This document shows, in pieces, positions 1 through 9,444 of a stretch of 64,000 nt of DNA. The notes under the pieces are model-generated. The model ran no database searches. It was not told the DNA's origin and saw only the letters and a program-made list of their open reading frames with translations. The DNA is taken from assembly GCA_002395155.1 (NCBI GenBank), contig DGWD01000034.1, positions 1-64,000 on the forward strand, written 5' to 3'. Within the stretch, counting starts at the first letter, position 1; each line of letters begins with the position of its first letter. The translations under genes and the position numbers were made by a program. The DNA is from Treponema sp. UBA4267 (GTDB lineage: Bacteria; Spirochaetota; Spirochaetia; Treponematales; Treponemataceae).

Positions 1-2
1 GC

Positions 3-29
3 TACAGTTTTTCAACTGTTTTTTTCGTC
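3..29 (+). terminator. Intrinsic terminator of a gene left of the window
   Basis: A 6-bp stem ACAGTT/AACTGT with a TTTC loop is followed directly by a run of T. It would end a plus-strand transcript arriving from outside the window. The stem is short and AT-rich, so the call is moderate. Confidence 0.45.
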
Positions 30-196
30 AATTGTTTCCTTCCCTGAACTGTCAAAAAACTTTTGTGTGTCTCCGTCGTGCGACGGTGAAAATTAATATA
101 TACTTCTGTGAAAAAAGAGTCAATAGCAGAATTCGTTATTTTTCATTTTTTTAAACTTTTTTTTAATTTTTTCTGTACGTTATATTTGTCCACCTA

Positions 197-328
197 CCCC
201 TAAATTGCGGGTCCCAGCGACGGGAAAAAAAGTAAGGTATCCCCCGCCATTCGAACTTAGCCTGGCTTCGCGGCTAAGTTCTGGCGGGTCCTCCTTGCTT
301 TTTTACCCTGCGTCCCGCAATTTAAGGG
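197..328. repeat. Large imperfect inverted repeat (~130 bp)
   Basis: The outer arms TAAATTGCGGG (201-211) and CCCGCAATTTA (314-324) pair, an A-rich/T-rich arm (224-236 with 293-306) pairs inside them, then CCCGCCA with TGGCGGG, and AACTTAGCC (254-262) pairs with GGCTAAGTT (272-280) around a short loop. The whole stretch can fold into one long hairpin with bulges. It lies in a non-coding region and is richer in GC than the flanks. It looks like a MITE/REP-type mobile palindrome, or less likely a structured RNA. No other copy is in this window. Confidence 0.55.
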
Positions 329-389
329 AGAGAGACTATACACAATAAAAAAACTTCAAAAAAAAATAAAACTCACAACACGGGGGAAG

Positions 390-520
390 GAATGGGGCCA
401 AGGACTGTAGCGGCTGCCTTGCAGGCCACTGGACTGAAGGAAGGCCGGAGCTTTGCGGAGGCCTGACTGAGGGAAGCGGCTGAGGGTTACCGAACCGCGG
501 AATGTCCGTTTGACTGTTTA
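390..520. other. GC-rich non-coding block before the DJ-1-like gene
   Basis: This stretch is much richer in G and C than the rest of the window and contains repeated short words of the GGAAG, GGCC and GCGG kind that can form several small hairpins. A minus-strand reading frame crosses it, but its protein is basic, low in complexity and runs antisense into the real gene, so I do not call it coding. It could be the remains of a mobile palindromic element like those at 40.5-40.7 kb, or a structured RNA. Nothing else is recognisable in 1-566. Confidence 0.3.
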
Positions 521-566
521 AACTTTGCCCCCAAATCATTATTATAAAAATATTAATGGAGGATTT

Positions 567-1154
567 ATGAAAACTGCTGCTATTTTTTTTGCGGATGGTT
601 TTGAAGAAGTTGAAGCTATAACTCCGCTTGATTATTTGAGACGTGCGGGTGTGGAAGTTTTTACTGTTGCAATTCCATCTGAAACAATGAACGATAAATA
701 TATCGTAACCAGTTCGCACAATGTTCCAATGATTATGGATCTTACTTTTGAAGAATATCTGGATTCTTGCAAGGATGGTTTGCCTGATCTTTTGTTCTGT
801 CCGGGTGGTTCTAGAGGGGCTGATAATCTTGCGACTTGCGGAGAGCTTTTGGCTCATCTGGAGGAGGCCTGGGATAAGGGTAAGTTCGTTTCTGCAATTT
901 GTGCAAGCCCTGCTGTAGTGCTTGGTAAGACTAAGATTCTGGATGGCAAAAAATGGACTTGCTACCCTCAGATGCAGGATAATGCTAAGGCTGAATATTT
1001 AAAGGGATATTCTGACAAAGTGTTTGTTACTGATGGTAATTTGATTACAAGCCGGGGTGCAGGAGCTGCTGAAGAATTTGCGATGGAACTTGTACGCCTG
1101 CTTGCCGGCCCTGAAAGTGCTGAAAAAATCCGTAAGGGAACTTTACAGCGATAA
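567..1154 (+). CDS. DJ-1/PfpI family protein (YajL/ThiJ-like)
   Basis: A 195-residue protein of the DJ-1 superfamily, about the family's usual length. The nucleophile-elbow motif AICASP places the reactive cysteine at about residue 112, the acidic partner is in the N-terminal FADGFEEVEA motif (about residues 8-17), and the GGSRGADNL and LITSRGAGAA motifs match DJ-1 proteins. Relatives act as oxidative-stress or carbonyl-stress proteins, with glyoxalase or deglycase activities reported; the exact reaction here cannot be read from sequence. The start at 567 is chosen because GGAGG (558-562) sits just upstream; an in-frame ATG at 525 lacks such a site. No signal peptide, so cytoplasmic. It appears to be transcribed alone and converges on the next gene. 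Confidence 0.9.
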   Translation: MKTAAIFFADGFEEVEAITPLDYLRRAGVEVFTVAIPSETMNDKYIVTSSHNVPMIMDLTFEEYLDSCKDGLPDLLFCPGGSRGADNLATCGELLAHLEEAWDKGKFVSAICASPAVVLGKTKILDGKKWTCYPQMQDNAKAEYLKGYSDKVFVTDGNLITSRGAGAAEEFAMELVRLLAGPESAEKIRKGTLQR

Positions 1155-1170
1155 AACTTAATCTTGGTGA

Positions 1171-1488
1171 TTACAGTTCTTTTTCTTTCTCTCGGATCTG
1201 GTCCGAGAGATTTTTTATTTCTTCCTGAAGACCTTCAAGAATTTTTACATCTTCTTCATTATTAGAAGTAACTTTTGCTCCTTCTAAGAGCATTTGAGAA
1301 AGTTTCAGTCCCATTTCTTCATATTTAAGGTCTCTTTTACTTTCCAGCTGATGCTTTTCGATTTTTACAACACTTTTATCTGTAAAATCCTGTACTTTAT
1401 CTCCAGCTTTTTCTAAGGCTTCTTTTGTGGCTTTTGAACCTTTTTCAAACCATCCTTTTACTTTATTTCCAATTTCATTTGTATCCAT
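1171..1488 (-). CDS. Small charged coiled-coil protein, unknown function
   Basis: About 105 residues, rich in Lys and Glu, with heptad-like spacing in the C-terminal half (about residues 50-105) and an amphipathic N-terminal stretch around GWFEKGSKATKEALEKAGDK. No signal peptide and no recognised domain. The start at 1488 has GAGG eight bases upstream; an upstream in-frame ATG at 1512 has no such site. It lies 114 bp downstream of the large SpoIIE gene on the same strand and could be cotranscribed. I do not recognise the family. Confidence 0.7.
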   Translation of the reverse strand: MDTNEIGNKVKGWFEKGSKATKEALEKAGDKVQDFTDKSVVKIEKHQLESKRDLKYEEMGLKLSQMLLEGAKVTSNNEEDVKILEGLQEEIKNLSDQIREKEKEL

Positions 1489-1602
1489 ACTCTTTACCTC
1501 ACTACTATCCATTATAATCCATTTAGCCGAAATTTATATTTCTTTAATCTTTATTCTTTTATATTCTTTTTCTCTCCGAACTATATCCTTTTGCTCTCCG
1601 AA

Positions 1603-4600
1603 CTATATTCTTTTAATTGCCAAAAGTGTAAGGTCATCTGACTGTTCATCTTCCTGCATCTGATCATAATCTATATAGTTAGTTCCATTTTCCGCATTAT
1701 CGGATTTTTTTGCAGCGTAGAATTCGTATCTGTTAAAATATTTTGATAAAAAGTCATCTATCTGGCGGTCTACTTTTACGTAGTCTGTATTTTGAACTGA
1801 AGGTGACTTATATAAACGGAAAACTTTTTCCATTGATGCCAATGCAAGTATTGCTTCTCTTACTGTTCCTTCGCAGGCTGTAAAATCAAAGTCAAGCCTT
1901 TCGTTTGAATCTGGATTATCTACCTTTGTAAGAACATACTTTTTCCGGTTATAAACACTTTCTATAATCTCAGAAACTCTTTCTGGACCAAATTCTTCTT
2001 TTGCATCTTCAGTTTTTATTTCTACTTCTTCCTGATGTGTTTTTGGATTCATTTTGCGAACTTCAACATTATTTTGTCGAACTGTGTAGTCGAATTCACG
2101 GATTCTTCTTGTTGATTCTTCTATACCGTCGGTATAAAGGAAGAGTATATCTCCCTTATTCAAAATTGTTTTTTCTACCTTAAATCCACCGCGCATTGCT
2201 ACTAAATCCGAAGTAAAGACGCCGGCTGTTGGAGCTGAAGCCAGGGTAATTAGCTTCATCTTCTTTTTTGAGGCCTCGTATATATGAACCAGATTATCTC
2301 CGGCATTGCACATATAAAGTTCGCCTGTTTTTACATTCAAAAGACAAATGATTAAGGTAGCAAATTTTCCCTTAAGCCCCAGACCTTCAATAAAGTCGTT
2401 AATCTGTTCTACCAGCACATTGAGTTTTGTTCCGTTTTTCTTAAAAGTCCAATTTTCAAAGTAACGGCGGAAAATTGTAGCAACTACAGTCATGATGATG
2501 GCGGCAGGAATACCGTGTCCTGAAGCATCGCATTTAATAATTCCGAACCATTCTTCATCTAACTTTTTATAGTCAAAGTAGTCACCGGATACGCCAGATT
2601 CACCTTCGTAGTAGCCATAACACTGTAACTGTTCGCCATTATATTCTGCATAGGTATTTTTATTATTTAAAGCACCTGATGCAAGTGGAAGAAAGGCTTT
2701 TTGTACGGCTTTACCGTCCATGGCCAGAGCTTCTTCTTCTGCATTTGCAACCAGTTCATGGGTCATGTTATTTACCGCATCCCCTAAACGTCCTACTTCA
2801 TCTTTTGTTTTAATTTCTACGTCTTTTCCTTTGAGTAAAGCCTTATTTTTTGTCTGTCCAATCATAATTACATGAGCTTCCAGCTTTTTTATAGGACGTA
2901 CAATCAAGGATGCAAAAATTATTGAACCAAAAACTCCAAAGAAAACTGCAAGAATTGCAACAATTGCGGCAAAGAATAAAATACTTCTAATTTCACGGTT
3001 TAAGCTTTCTATAAGTGTTTGTGTTGAAAGTTCAAGATAAACCAGACCATGTATATAGTTTCCAGAAGTTCCTTTTCTATACATTACAGGGCGATAGAAA
3101 ATAAAGTCGGTGTTGGAACGATCCAAATTTGCAGTATCAAAATTAGGATAGGAACCTGCGGCATTTTTTGAATATTCTTCAAGTTTTGCATCAACCTGGT
3201 TTCTTAAATCTACAATGATATCGGACAGGCGATCTGCTTCTTTTGTATCTTCTTCCAGACCACTTGCATACAAAACTGTTGCCTGCTGGGAAAGTTCTTC
3301 TATCCTGTCTGAAAGTTCCTGTAAATCGGCCTTAATCACCTGGTCTAACTGGGCAAGTTCTTTTGTTATTTTTGTTACAACATCATCAGTTAAATTTGAC
3401 TCGCCATAAATCAGGGTGTATGTGTCCATTTTAAGAGAAATATCTGGATCGTTTGTTGCCCAAATGTAGTTTAATTCCTGAGCTGATGTAGAATCCATTT
3501 TCTGTCCAATGATTGTTACGTATTTTACTTCATCCATAGCCTCTTTTTGGCCTGGAAGTGCTGTAAGTTCCAGGAGGTTATTTGCAGGGAAGAAGTTTTT
3601 TACACCAGAAAAGAGGCTTTCAAGTAATACTTCGGTACGATTTGCAAGACCAGCTGCCATGGTTGCTTCCTGAAGTCTTATTACTCTAAATCCATTTTCA
3701 ATTGTAACAGCCAATACAATCATAACTACAAGAGAATATGTAAATCTTATAAGTTTTCGTTTTAAGCTTGGTAATCGTTTCTGTTTTCTGTTCAGATCTT
3801 GTCCTGTTTTTGATAGTGGCATAGCAGCTCCTTCTAATAATGCATTTATTTCTTTTGTAGTTAATTGTTTTGTATATATATTTTGAATCAGTGTTGTAGA
3901 AGCAAAAATAAGTAGAAAAACCAAAACACAAAGAATTAAGAATCCTATAATTAAACTTATTGCAATCTGGTATTTGTACTGTTTAAAATTTGCGTTAAGT
4001 TTTGACTGAGTCTGGTATTCCGCTTCAATTTTAAGAGTTCCGTTTTGGGCAACCTTAAGAATTCTTTCTGTAAAATAAAGTCCCCTATCTGTATGATAAA
4101 GTCCAATTCTGTAACTTCCTTCTTCAAGGTCTACTCCCAGATTTACATTTGTAATTTTTGTATTTGACTGTACCCTGTATTTATTTTCATTTTTATCTAA
4201 GATAAGTTCGTATGGTTGCTTTCCATCTTTATCTATATAAATCTTACTAATTGTTCCGTCGTAGGTAAAACCGCCTCCAGAAATAGTTAAAATTATATTT
4301 CCTAAATCATCCTGTTTTTGAGTAACAGAAGTGATGTAGGTTGAAGGCTGGAATTTATTTAAAATAAAGAATTGACTTGAAACAGGTCCAAGATTTCCAA
4401 CTTCATCAATTGCCGCAACTGACAAAAGATAAAGTCCATTTGGTTTATTATAATACCTTGGGGTTGAAAGACCCTTAGTTTGAACATTTGCAGACATTCT
4501 TCTGTTTTTAGATAATTCATTTTCATAGCGACTTTCGAGCTTCTTTTTTATTTCTTCTACCCTTTCATCAGAAAGTTTCATAGGGTGTTTTTTTGAAACT

Positions 4601-6270
4601 GCAATGCTTTTTGGAATATCTGCAATGTGATCTATTCTATAAACATATCCTTCTGTATCTTCCGAGGCAGAAGGCTTCCAGTGCAGACTATAATTATTTG
4701 AATTTATAAAGCCATATTTATCGATGTTTTCTATATTAATTTCTGGTGCTTGTGGTGGTGTAAGATCCAGATGATATTCAACAGAGACTGGCTCTGACCA
4801 GTTTCCAGCGTAATCGACAATTCTTGCTGTAAGATAATAGTAGCCATCTTCTGTAGCTTTTGTTTTAATTTTATTTTCGCGAGTAAAGTGTTCTATCTGC
4901 TTAGGAGGTTCTTTTGCACTATCCCTTGACCAGGTAAAAGAATAACCTGCAATATTTGAAGAGTCCTCCGGAAAATCAATCCTTATCTGTACATTTTCAG
5001 AGCGGGAAGCTTTTCCTTTTTTATATGATAGAGGATTAAGAGTTGGAGTTTTTACACTTTTATCTGGAGAAAGTATTGCAATTGAGTTTTTACTATTTGG
5101 AGTAATTTGCTGCCAGATAAAGGAAAGAATCTGATTTCCATCTACATCATTTGTAATTAATGGGCAGGCAAACATATTTGAATTACGGTCTTCTACCAGG
5201 CTTGTTTCTTCCCAGTAAGAACCGTTTTTTCTAGCCATATAAACCGATTCCCTACCCCGTCTAGTATCAAACCAGGTTGTATATAAATGGTCTTCATATT
5301 CAAAAAGAATTGAACGGTTGGCACTTCCCTGACTTCCAATAGATTCAGCAGTTCCTTTTACGAGCCCCTGTTTTGTTATTTGAGCAACCCAGATAGAAGA
5401 TTCTACAGTGTCTGTTCGTTCCCAAGTCAAATAATATGTACCTTTGTAATTATAAAGATATGGTCTCTGATTCTGATAATTGTGAAATTCCTTTCTGCTT
5501 TGTGAATTAAGGGAATTTCTATCTGTAAGTAAAACTGGGGCTGTCCAGTTATTTCCATTTCCTGAACGAGAAGTCAGATAAAGCTGGTAAGAAAGTCGGT
5601 TTGTTTCTGCGGATGTATATTGGGCCTGAAAAACCAGAATATCTTCTGCTTCTGTTTTAAGCAAAACGGGGATAAAAGGATTTCTAAAACTCTGAACTGG
5701 CTGGAACTGGACAAAACGGGACCAGGACTTTCCGTCGGGAGAGTCTGCTGTAAAGATTGTGAAGGTATTTTCTTCTCCGACAGAAGTAAACATTTTATAG
5801 CCGCCAGCTTTTGTTGAGTAAATTCTTGGAGCAACCATTGTTGATGTAGCAGGAAGTTTTGTTTCTTCGAAAGTAAAAGCCTGATCTGATGATGAAAAGA
5901 CTGAAATTTGTCCATAATCTGAAGCAACTGCTACGGCAAACCTTCCATCATCAAGTATTGCAGCTGTATAAATATCTGGAACTTCATCGCCGGAATAATT
6001 AAAAGGACCGGCAAATCGTCTGTTTTCAAAAAAATCGGTAAAACTATTGTATTTTCGAATTGAAAGATAAATTGCTTTATTTTTACTGTCTACTTCTTCC
6101 CACAAAATATAGGAGTCCTGGCCGTTTGTAAGACTTACAGGAAAACGTGAATCTGTATCGGTTATTACCAGTGGATTTTCCCAATATAAAGTTTGGGCAA
6201 AAAGAAAACCTGATGCCATAATAAGGAGAAAAAGAGAAATTATTTTTTTGTGTAAATTAAGTACGCGCAT
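1603..6270 (-). CDS. Giant membrane sensor: beta-propeller, HAMP, SpoIIE-type PP2C phosphatase
   Basis: About 1555 residues. In order: signal peptide (1-26), a long exported region with sialidase/propeller-like repeats (about 30-400), Ig/fibronectin-like segments (about 400-760), a transmembrane helix near 770, a second near 850, a sensor loop of about 240 residues with a coiled stretch, a third helix near 1110, a HAMP linker (about 1130-1200) and a C-terminal SpoIIE phosphatase (about 1230-1555). The phosphatase keeps metal-binding aspartates in VSGDYFD, CDASGHG, LYTDGIEE and SDDLTLL. Such phosphatases dephosphorylate anti-sigma-factor antagonists in partner-switching pathways; no antagonist or anti-sigma gene lies nearby. 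The ATG at 6268-6270 is preferred over the adjacent TTG. It overlaps the end of the upstream gene by 14 bp, so translation is probably coupled. Confidence 0.88.
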   Translation of the reverse strand: MRVLNLHKKIISLFLLIMASGFLFAQTLYWENPLVITDTDSRFPVSLTNGQDSYILWEEVDSKNKAIYLSIRKYNSFTDFFENRRFAGPFNYSGDEVPDIYTAAILDDGRFAVAVASDYGQISVFSSSDQAFTFEETKLPATSTMVAPRIYSTKAGGYKMFTSVGEENTFTIFTADSPDGKSWSRFVQFQPVQSFRNPFIPVLLKTEAEDILVFQAQYTSAETNRLSYQLYLTSRSGNGNNWTAPVLLTDRNSLNSQSRKEFHNYQNQRPYLYNYKGTYYLTWERTDTVESSIWVAQITKQGLVKGTAESIGSQGSANRSILFEYEDHLYTTWFDTRRGRESVYMARKNGSYWEETSLVEDRNSNMFACPLITNDVDGNQILSFIWQQITPNSKNSIAILSPDKSVKTPTLNPLSYKKGKASRSENVQIRIDFPEDSSNIAGYSFTWSRDSAKEPPKQIEHFTRENKIKTKATEDGYYYLTARIVDYAGNWSEPVSVEYHLDLTPPQAPEINIENIDKYGFINSNNYSLHWKPSASEDTEGYVYRIDHIADIPKSIAVSKKHPMKLSDERVEEIKKKLESRYENELSKNRRMSANVQTKGLSTPRYYNKPNGLYLLSVAAIDEVGNLGPVSSQFFILNKFQPSTYITSVTQKQDDLGNIILTISGGGFTYDGTISKIYIDKDGKQPYELILDKNENKYRVQSNTKITNVNLGVDLEEGSYRIGLYHTDRGLYFTERILKVAQNGTLKIEAEYQTQSKLNANFKQYKYQIAISLIIGFLILCVLVFLLIFASTTLIQNIYTKQLTTKEINALLEGAAMPLSKTGQDLNRKQKRLPSLKRKLIRFTYSLVVMIVLAVTIENGFRVIRLQEATMAAGLANRTEVLLESLFSGVKNFFPANNLLELTALPGQKEAMDEVKYVTIIGQKMDSTSAQELNYIWATNDPDISLKMDTYTLIYGESNLTDDVVTKITKELAQLDQVIKADLQELSDRIEELSQQATVLYASGLEEDTKEADRLSDIIVDLRNQVDAKLEEYSKNAAGSYPNFDTANLDRSNTDFIFYRPVMYRKGTSGNYIHGLVYLELSTQTLIESLNREIRSILFFAAIVAILAVFFGVFGSIIFASLIVRPIKKLEAHVIMIGQTKNKALLKGKDVEIKTKDEVGRLGDAVNNMTHELVANAEEEALAMDGKAVQKAFLPLASGALNNKNTYAEYNGEQLQCYGYYEGESGVSGDYFDYKKLDEEWFGIIKCDASGHGIPAAIIMTVVATIFRRYFENWTFKKNGTKLNVLVEQINDFIEGLGLKGKFATLIICLLNVKTGELYMCNAGDNLVHIYEASKKKMKLITLASAPTAGVFTSDLVAMRGGFKVEKTILNKGDILFLYTDGIEESTRRIREFDYTVRQNNVEVRKMNPKTHQEEVEIKTEDAKEEFGPERVSEIIESVYNRKKYVLTKVDNPDSNERLDFDFTACEGTVREAILALASMEKVFRLYKSPSVQNTDYVKVDRQIDDFLSKYFNRYEFYAAKKSDNAENGTNYIDYDQMQEDEQSDDLTLLAIKRI

Positions 6271-9200
6271 CAATCTTATTCTTTAAGTCCTTTATCTTCT
6301 GAGAATTTGCATTAGAAGTCTTTTTTAAAAGCTGTTCTACAATTGCATTAGCTCCTACTACATTATTATTCTGCAACCTTTGAATTGCAAGCTGGTAAAG
6401 TCTTTCATCTTCGGTTGAGAGTACTGTAGAAGTTGTACCACCAATTATAGTCGTAATCTGGTCTTTGAGTTCAATTGCCTTTTGATTGTTTGAATCCAAA
6501 GCCAAGGCCTGATTCAATTTATCAAGAGCTTCCTGAAGTTTCTTGGTATTTGAACCGGCACTATTAAAGGTCTTTTGTGCATCTGCAATGAGACGACGTG
6601 CCTTATTTGCTCCACTATTATCAACAGGTTTTTGTCTTATTCCTATATCAATTTCTACCTGATAAATAAGGTCTTTTAATCCCGGATAATCAGGTTGTAA
6701 TTCTGCATAATCCAAAAGATTTGCATAGCCTTCTTGTCGAGTTTCTTTGCTCTGGCACATAAGTTTTGCGGTCTGTATCTTTTGGGCAAACTCTTCCTTA
6801 AATTTCTGTGGATCTTTTAGTCGATTAATTCTTAAAGTAAGAATTGCAGCTTCCTGATTCAAAGGATACACATACTGAAGTTTCTGTATATTCAAAAGTG
6901 CTGAATCTAAATCTGCAAAACCAGCTTCCTTATTTCCATCTCCAATTTTTCGACTTCCTTCATCAAAATACTGATAAGCAAGATTAAGAAGCTGGGACAT
7001 TTCTGGATACTGTGGTGCCGATGGTAAAATATCACGGCCGGTCTTCATGGAAATTGCAGTATTTACAAAGTTCAAAAGGTTAGATATTTCTTCATCCTCT
7101 GTAACATTTGTAACTGCCCAACGAGTTTTAGCCTGATTTAGATATTTTTCAGCATCTTCAAAACGTCCATTAAAGTAAGCATCTTTTGCTTTTGTTTTGA
7201 GCTCACGAACTTCTTTTACAACAACTTCATTTTCAATTTTGGCAATTTCTTGTCCCAGTTCCTGAAGTTTCTGATCAACCTGAACTCGCAGTTCTTCATC
7301 ATTAAGATTTGCAAGAGACTCATCGTATTTTGATACTGCATCCTGAAGTTTTTTACGGGCTGTATCAAAATTTTCATTTTTAAGGGCATTCTGAGCTTCC
7401 CTATATCTAATATCCGCTTCGTTACGAGCCAATTGGGAAGCAACAATTTTTGTCTGAGCCAGATTTGCATTTTCCTGAGCCAAACTTCTTAAGCCCTCAA
7501 TATTATTTTTTTGATTATTAAGATAAATACTTGCTTCATCTATAATCCCCACAAGTCTTTCATCCCCCTTCCATTCCTTGTGGTTTTCCATTGCAGATGA
7601 TATTTCTTTTTCGTACCCATTTATTTCGCTTATATCCAAATCAATTTGTTTTTGAACATACTGGGAAATTTTGAGGGCAATATCCGGGTAGGCATAATTA
7701 ATTCCAAAATCTAATTCAGGATTTTGATTAAAGCTGTCCTGGTAGTAAGTTACCTTCCTGATATCAGCATTAATTTCGTTAATTACAGACTGTGGAATCT
7801 TTGTAAAAAAGCCCTGTCTGTATTTTTGACTCGACTCGTTATATTTTACAAGATCTGCATAAAGAGTATCAGAGTTTTCCTTGTAATACTGAGTAATTTG
7901 GGTCCATGCAGATGTAAGTAATTCTGATGATTTAGAAAAAATACCGTCCAGAAGTTTGTTATAATTTTGAGCAAGGCCATCCCAATCCTGGTGTTTACTT
8001 TCTTTATAAGGTTTTGTCCATAAAAAAGAGTCCAATTCCTGTTCAGAACGATTTCCAACCAAATCACCAAGTCTTGCATTTGAATCAAAAAGGTCGTAAA
8101 GAGCCTGGCTTCTATTTTCACCTGATTCTTTATCTTTTATCTGAGCTAGCAAAACTTCCTGTTTAGAAACAGTTTCCTCCACCTTGTTCCATACTTCTGT
8201 AATACGCAGACTTTCTCCACTCAAGAATTTTACATAATCAGTCAAGGCATAGTATTCTTCATAAGGATTTGCAAGATAATGAGTTTGATTTTTTTCTGGT
8301 ATCTGATAAAAGTCCAAAACCTTTTGTTCAAGATTTACATATGATTCGATGGTTTTAGCATATTCTGGAGTAATACCCGACTCGTATTTTGCATAATTTT
8401 TACTCAAAACTTCAAAAACAGCTTGATTCATCTGCCCAACCAGAGCATTCCACTGGCCGTCAATAGCCCCTAATATTCCAGAATTAGGAACTGAATCAAC
8501 ACCATAAACAAAACGGAACATAAAAGGCAAAAAGGAAGCATCTGTAGCATCGGAATCTAATTTTTGTATCTGAGCAAATTTTTCCTGCATCATAAGGCCA
8601 TCATCAATTACTGACTGCCGTAACTTGTTATAATTCCTCATGTAATTTTGAACATTCGAAAAACGCTGCAGGGCAAGTTCATACTGTTCCTGGCGAACAG
8701 CTTTTATAAAATCATTTATAGAATCCTGAATTTTTGGCAGATAGTTTCTTTCTTCAAAAGTATTTATTTGAGTATCTAAGTCAGCTAAAATTGCATCCAC
8801 TTCTGCAATAATTTCAGGTTTTTCTTCCCAACGAATGTCAAAATCCTCCCTGTAAAGCCAGAATCCTTCTTTTGTTTTTTCAACAGCCGCTATAAATTGA
8901 CCATTTCGTGTATTTTCCGCACTTTGATTTTGAATTTCCAAAAACTTTGCACGGAAATAGTTAAATTCAGCAGATTTTTTTAAGTCAGCAATGAACTGAA
9001 GATTCTGATCCGAAGGATGTCGCTCAAATCTTTCCAGCTGAGCTGTAATTTCATAAATTTCCTTGTTATTTCCAGGATCGGTTTGAATAAGGTCTATTAA
9101 TTTTTCAGCCAGAATGGAATATTGTCTTCTGGCAACCATAATTTTATGAATACGAATCTGGGCATTGTCAAAATTTTCCGGCTTGTTTTTTATATAAACA

Positions 9201-9349
9201 TTTAAAAGGCGAAGTGCTTCATCATATTCTGTTCTACGAATCAGACGGTCAATTTCAAAAAGGGATACATCATCTTTAGTCTGTGCACATATACAGTTAG
9301 CAGAAAGAGAAAAAAGGATTATCAGACAAAACAGAAGTTTACCTTTCAT
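6257..9349 (-). CDS. Exported helical repeat (TPR-like/coiled-coil) protein
   Basis: 1030 residues starting with a signal peptide (about 1-22, ending in CICAQ). The rest is almost wholly helical: TPR-like pairs near the N-terminus (LIRRTEYDEALRLLNVYI), several in the last third (EEALDKLNQALALDSNNQKA), and long coiled-coil stretches between. No catalytic motif is visible. It is the first gene of a two-gene operon whose second gene encodes the SpoIIE sensor, with overlapping ends, so I infer that it is a periplasmic scaffold or ligand-binding partner of that sensor's exported region. The start has no good ribosome-binding site; a TATAAT box lies 13 bp upstream, which would give a very short leader. 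Confidence 0.8.
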   Translation of the reverse strand: MKGKLLFCLIILFSLSANCICAQTKDDVSLFEIDRLIRRTEYDEALRLLNVYIKNKPENFDNAQIRIHKIMVARRQYSILAEKLIDLIQTDPGNNKEIYEITAQLERFERHPSDQNLQFIADLKKSAEFNYFRAKFLEIQNQSAENTRNGQFIAAVEKTKEGFWLYREDFDIRWEEKPEIIAEVDAILADLDTQINTFEERNYLPKIQDSINDFIKAVRQEQYELALQRFSNVQNYMRNYNKLRQSVIDDGLMMQEKFAQIQKLDSDATDASFLPFMFRFVYGVDSVPNSGILGAIDGQWNALVGQMNQAVFEVLSKNYAKYESGITPEYAKTIESYVNLEQKVLDFYQIPEKNQTHYLANPYEEYYALTDYVKFLSGESLRITEVWNKVEETVSKQEVLLAQIKDKESGENRSQALYDLFDSNARLGDLVGNRSEQELDSFLWTKPYKESKHQDWDGLAQNYNKLLDGIFSKSSELLTSAWTQITQYYKENSDTLYADLVKYNESSQKYRQGFFTKIPQSVINEINADIRKVTYYQDSFNQNPELDFGINYAYPDIALKISQYVQKQIDLDISEINGYEKEISSAMENHKEWKGDERLVGIIDEASIYLNNQKNNIEGLRSLAQENANLAQTKIVASQLARNEADIRYREAQNALKNENFDTARKKLQDAVSKYDESLANLNDEELRVQVDQKLQELGQEIAKIENEVVVKEVRELKTKAKDAYFNGRFEDAEKYLNQAKTRWAVTNVTEDEEISNLLNFVNTAISMKTGRDILPSAPQYPEMSQLLNLAYQYFDEGSRKIGDGNKEAGFADLDSALLNIQKLQYVYPLNQEAAILTLRINRLKDPQKFKEEFAQKIQTAKLMCQSKETRQEGYANLLDYAELQPDYPGLKDLIYQVEIDIGIRQKPVDNSGANKARRLIADAQKTFNSAGSNTKKLQEALDKLNQALALDSNNQKAIELKDQITTIIGGTTSTVLSTEDERLYQLAIQRLQNNNVVGANAIVEQLLKKTSNANSQKIKDLKNKIDART

Positions 9350-9362
9350 TTTTTTGTTTTGT

Positions 9363-9396
9363 ATTATAAATTATTTTCGGCAAAATAAGATATAAT
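9363..9396. promoter_or_regulatory. Divergent promoter region with two back-to-back -10 boxes
   Basis: A TATAAT box on the plus strand at 9391-9396 faces the UPF0164 gene, and a TATAAT box on the minus strand (9363-9368) faces the TPR-like gene. Neither has a good -35 hexamer at the expected distance. The two starts of transcription would lie close together, so the genes may share a regulator. Confidence 0.4.
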
Positions 9397-9444
9397 ACTT
9401 ATAGTAAAGAAAGAAAAATCCGAAAAAAGAAATAAGAATAGAAA

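Noticed and set aside
336..857. 173-codon minus-strand reading frame over the GC-rich block and the DJ-1-like gene
   Set aside because: Basic, low-complexity translation, antisense to a well-supported gene, no ribosome-binding site.
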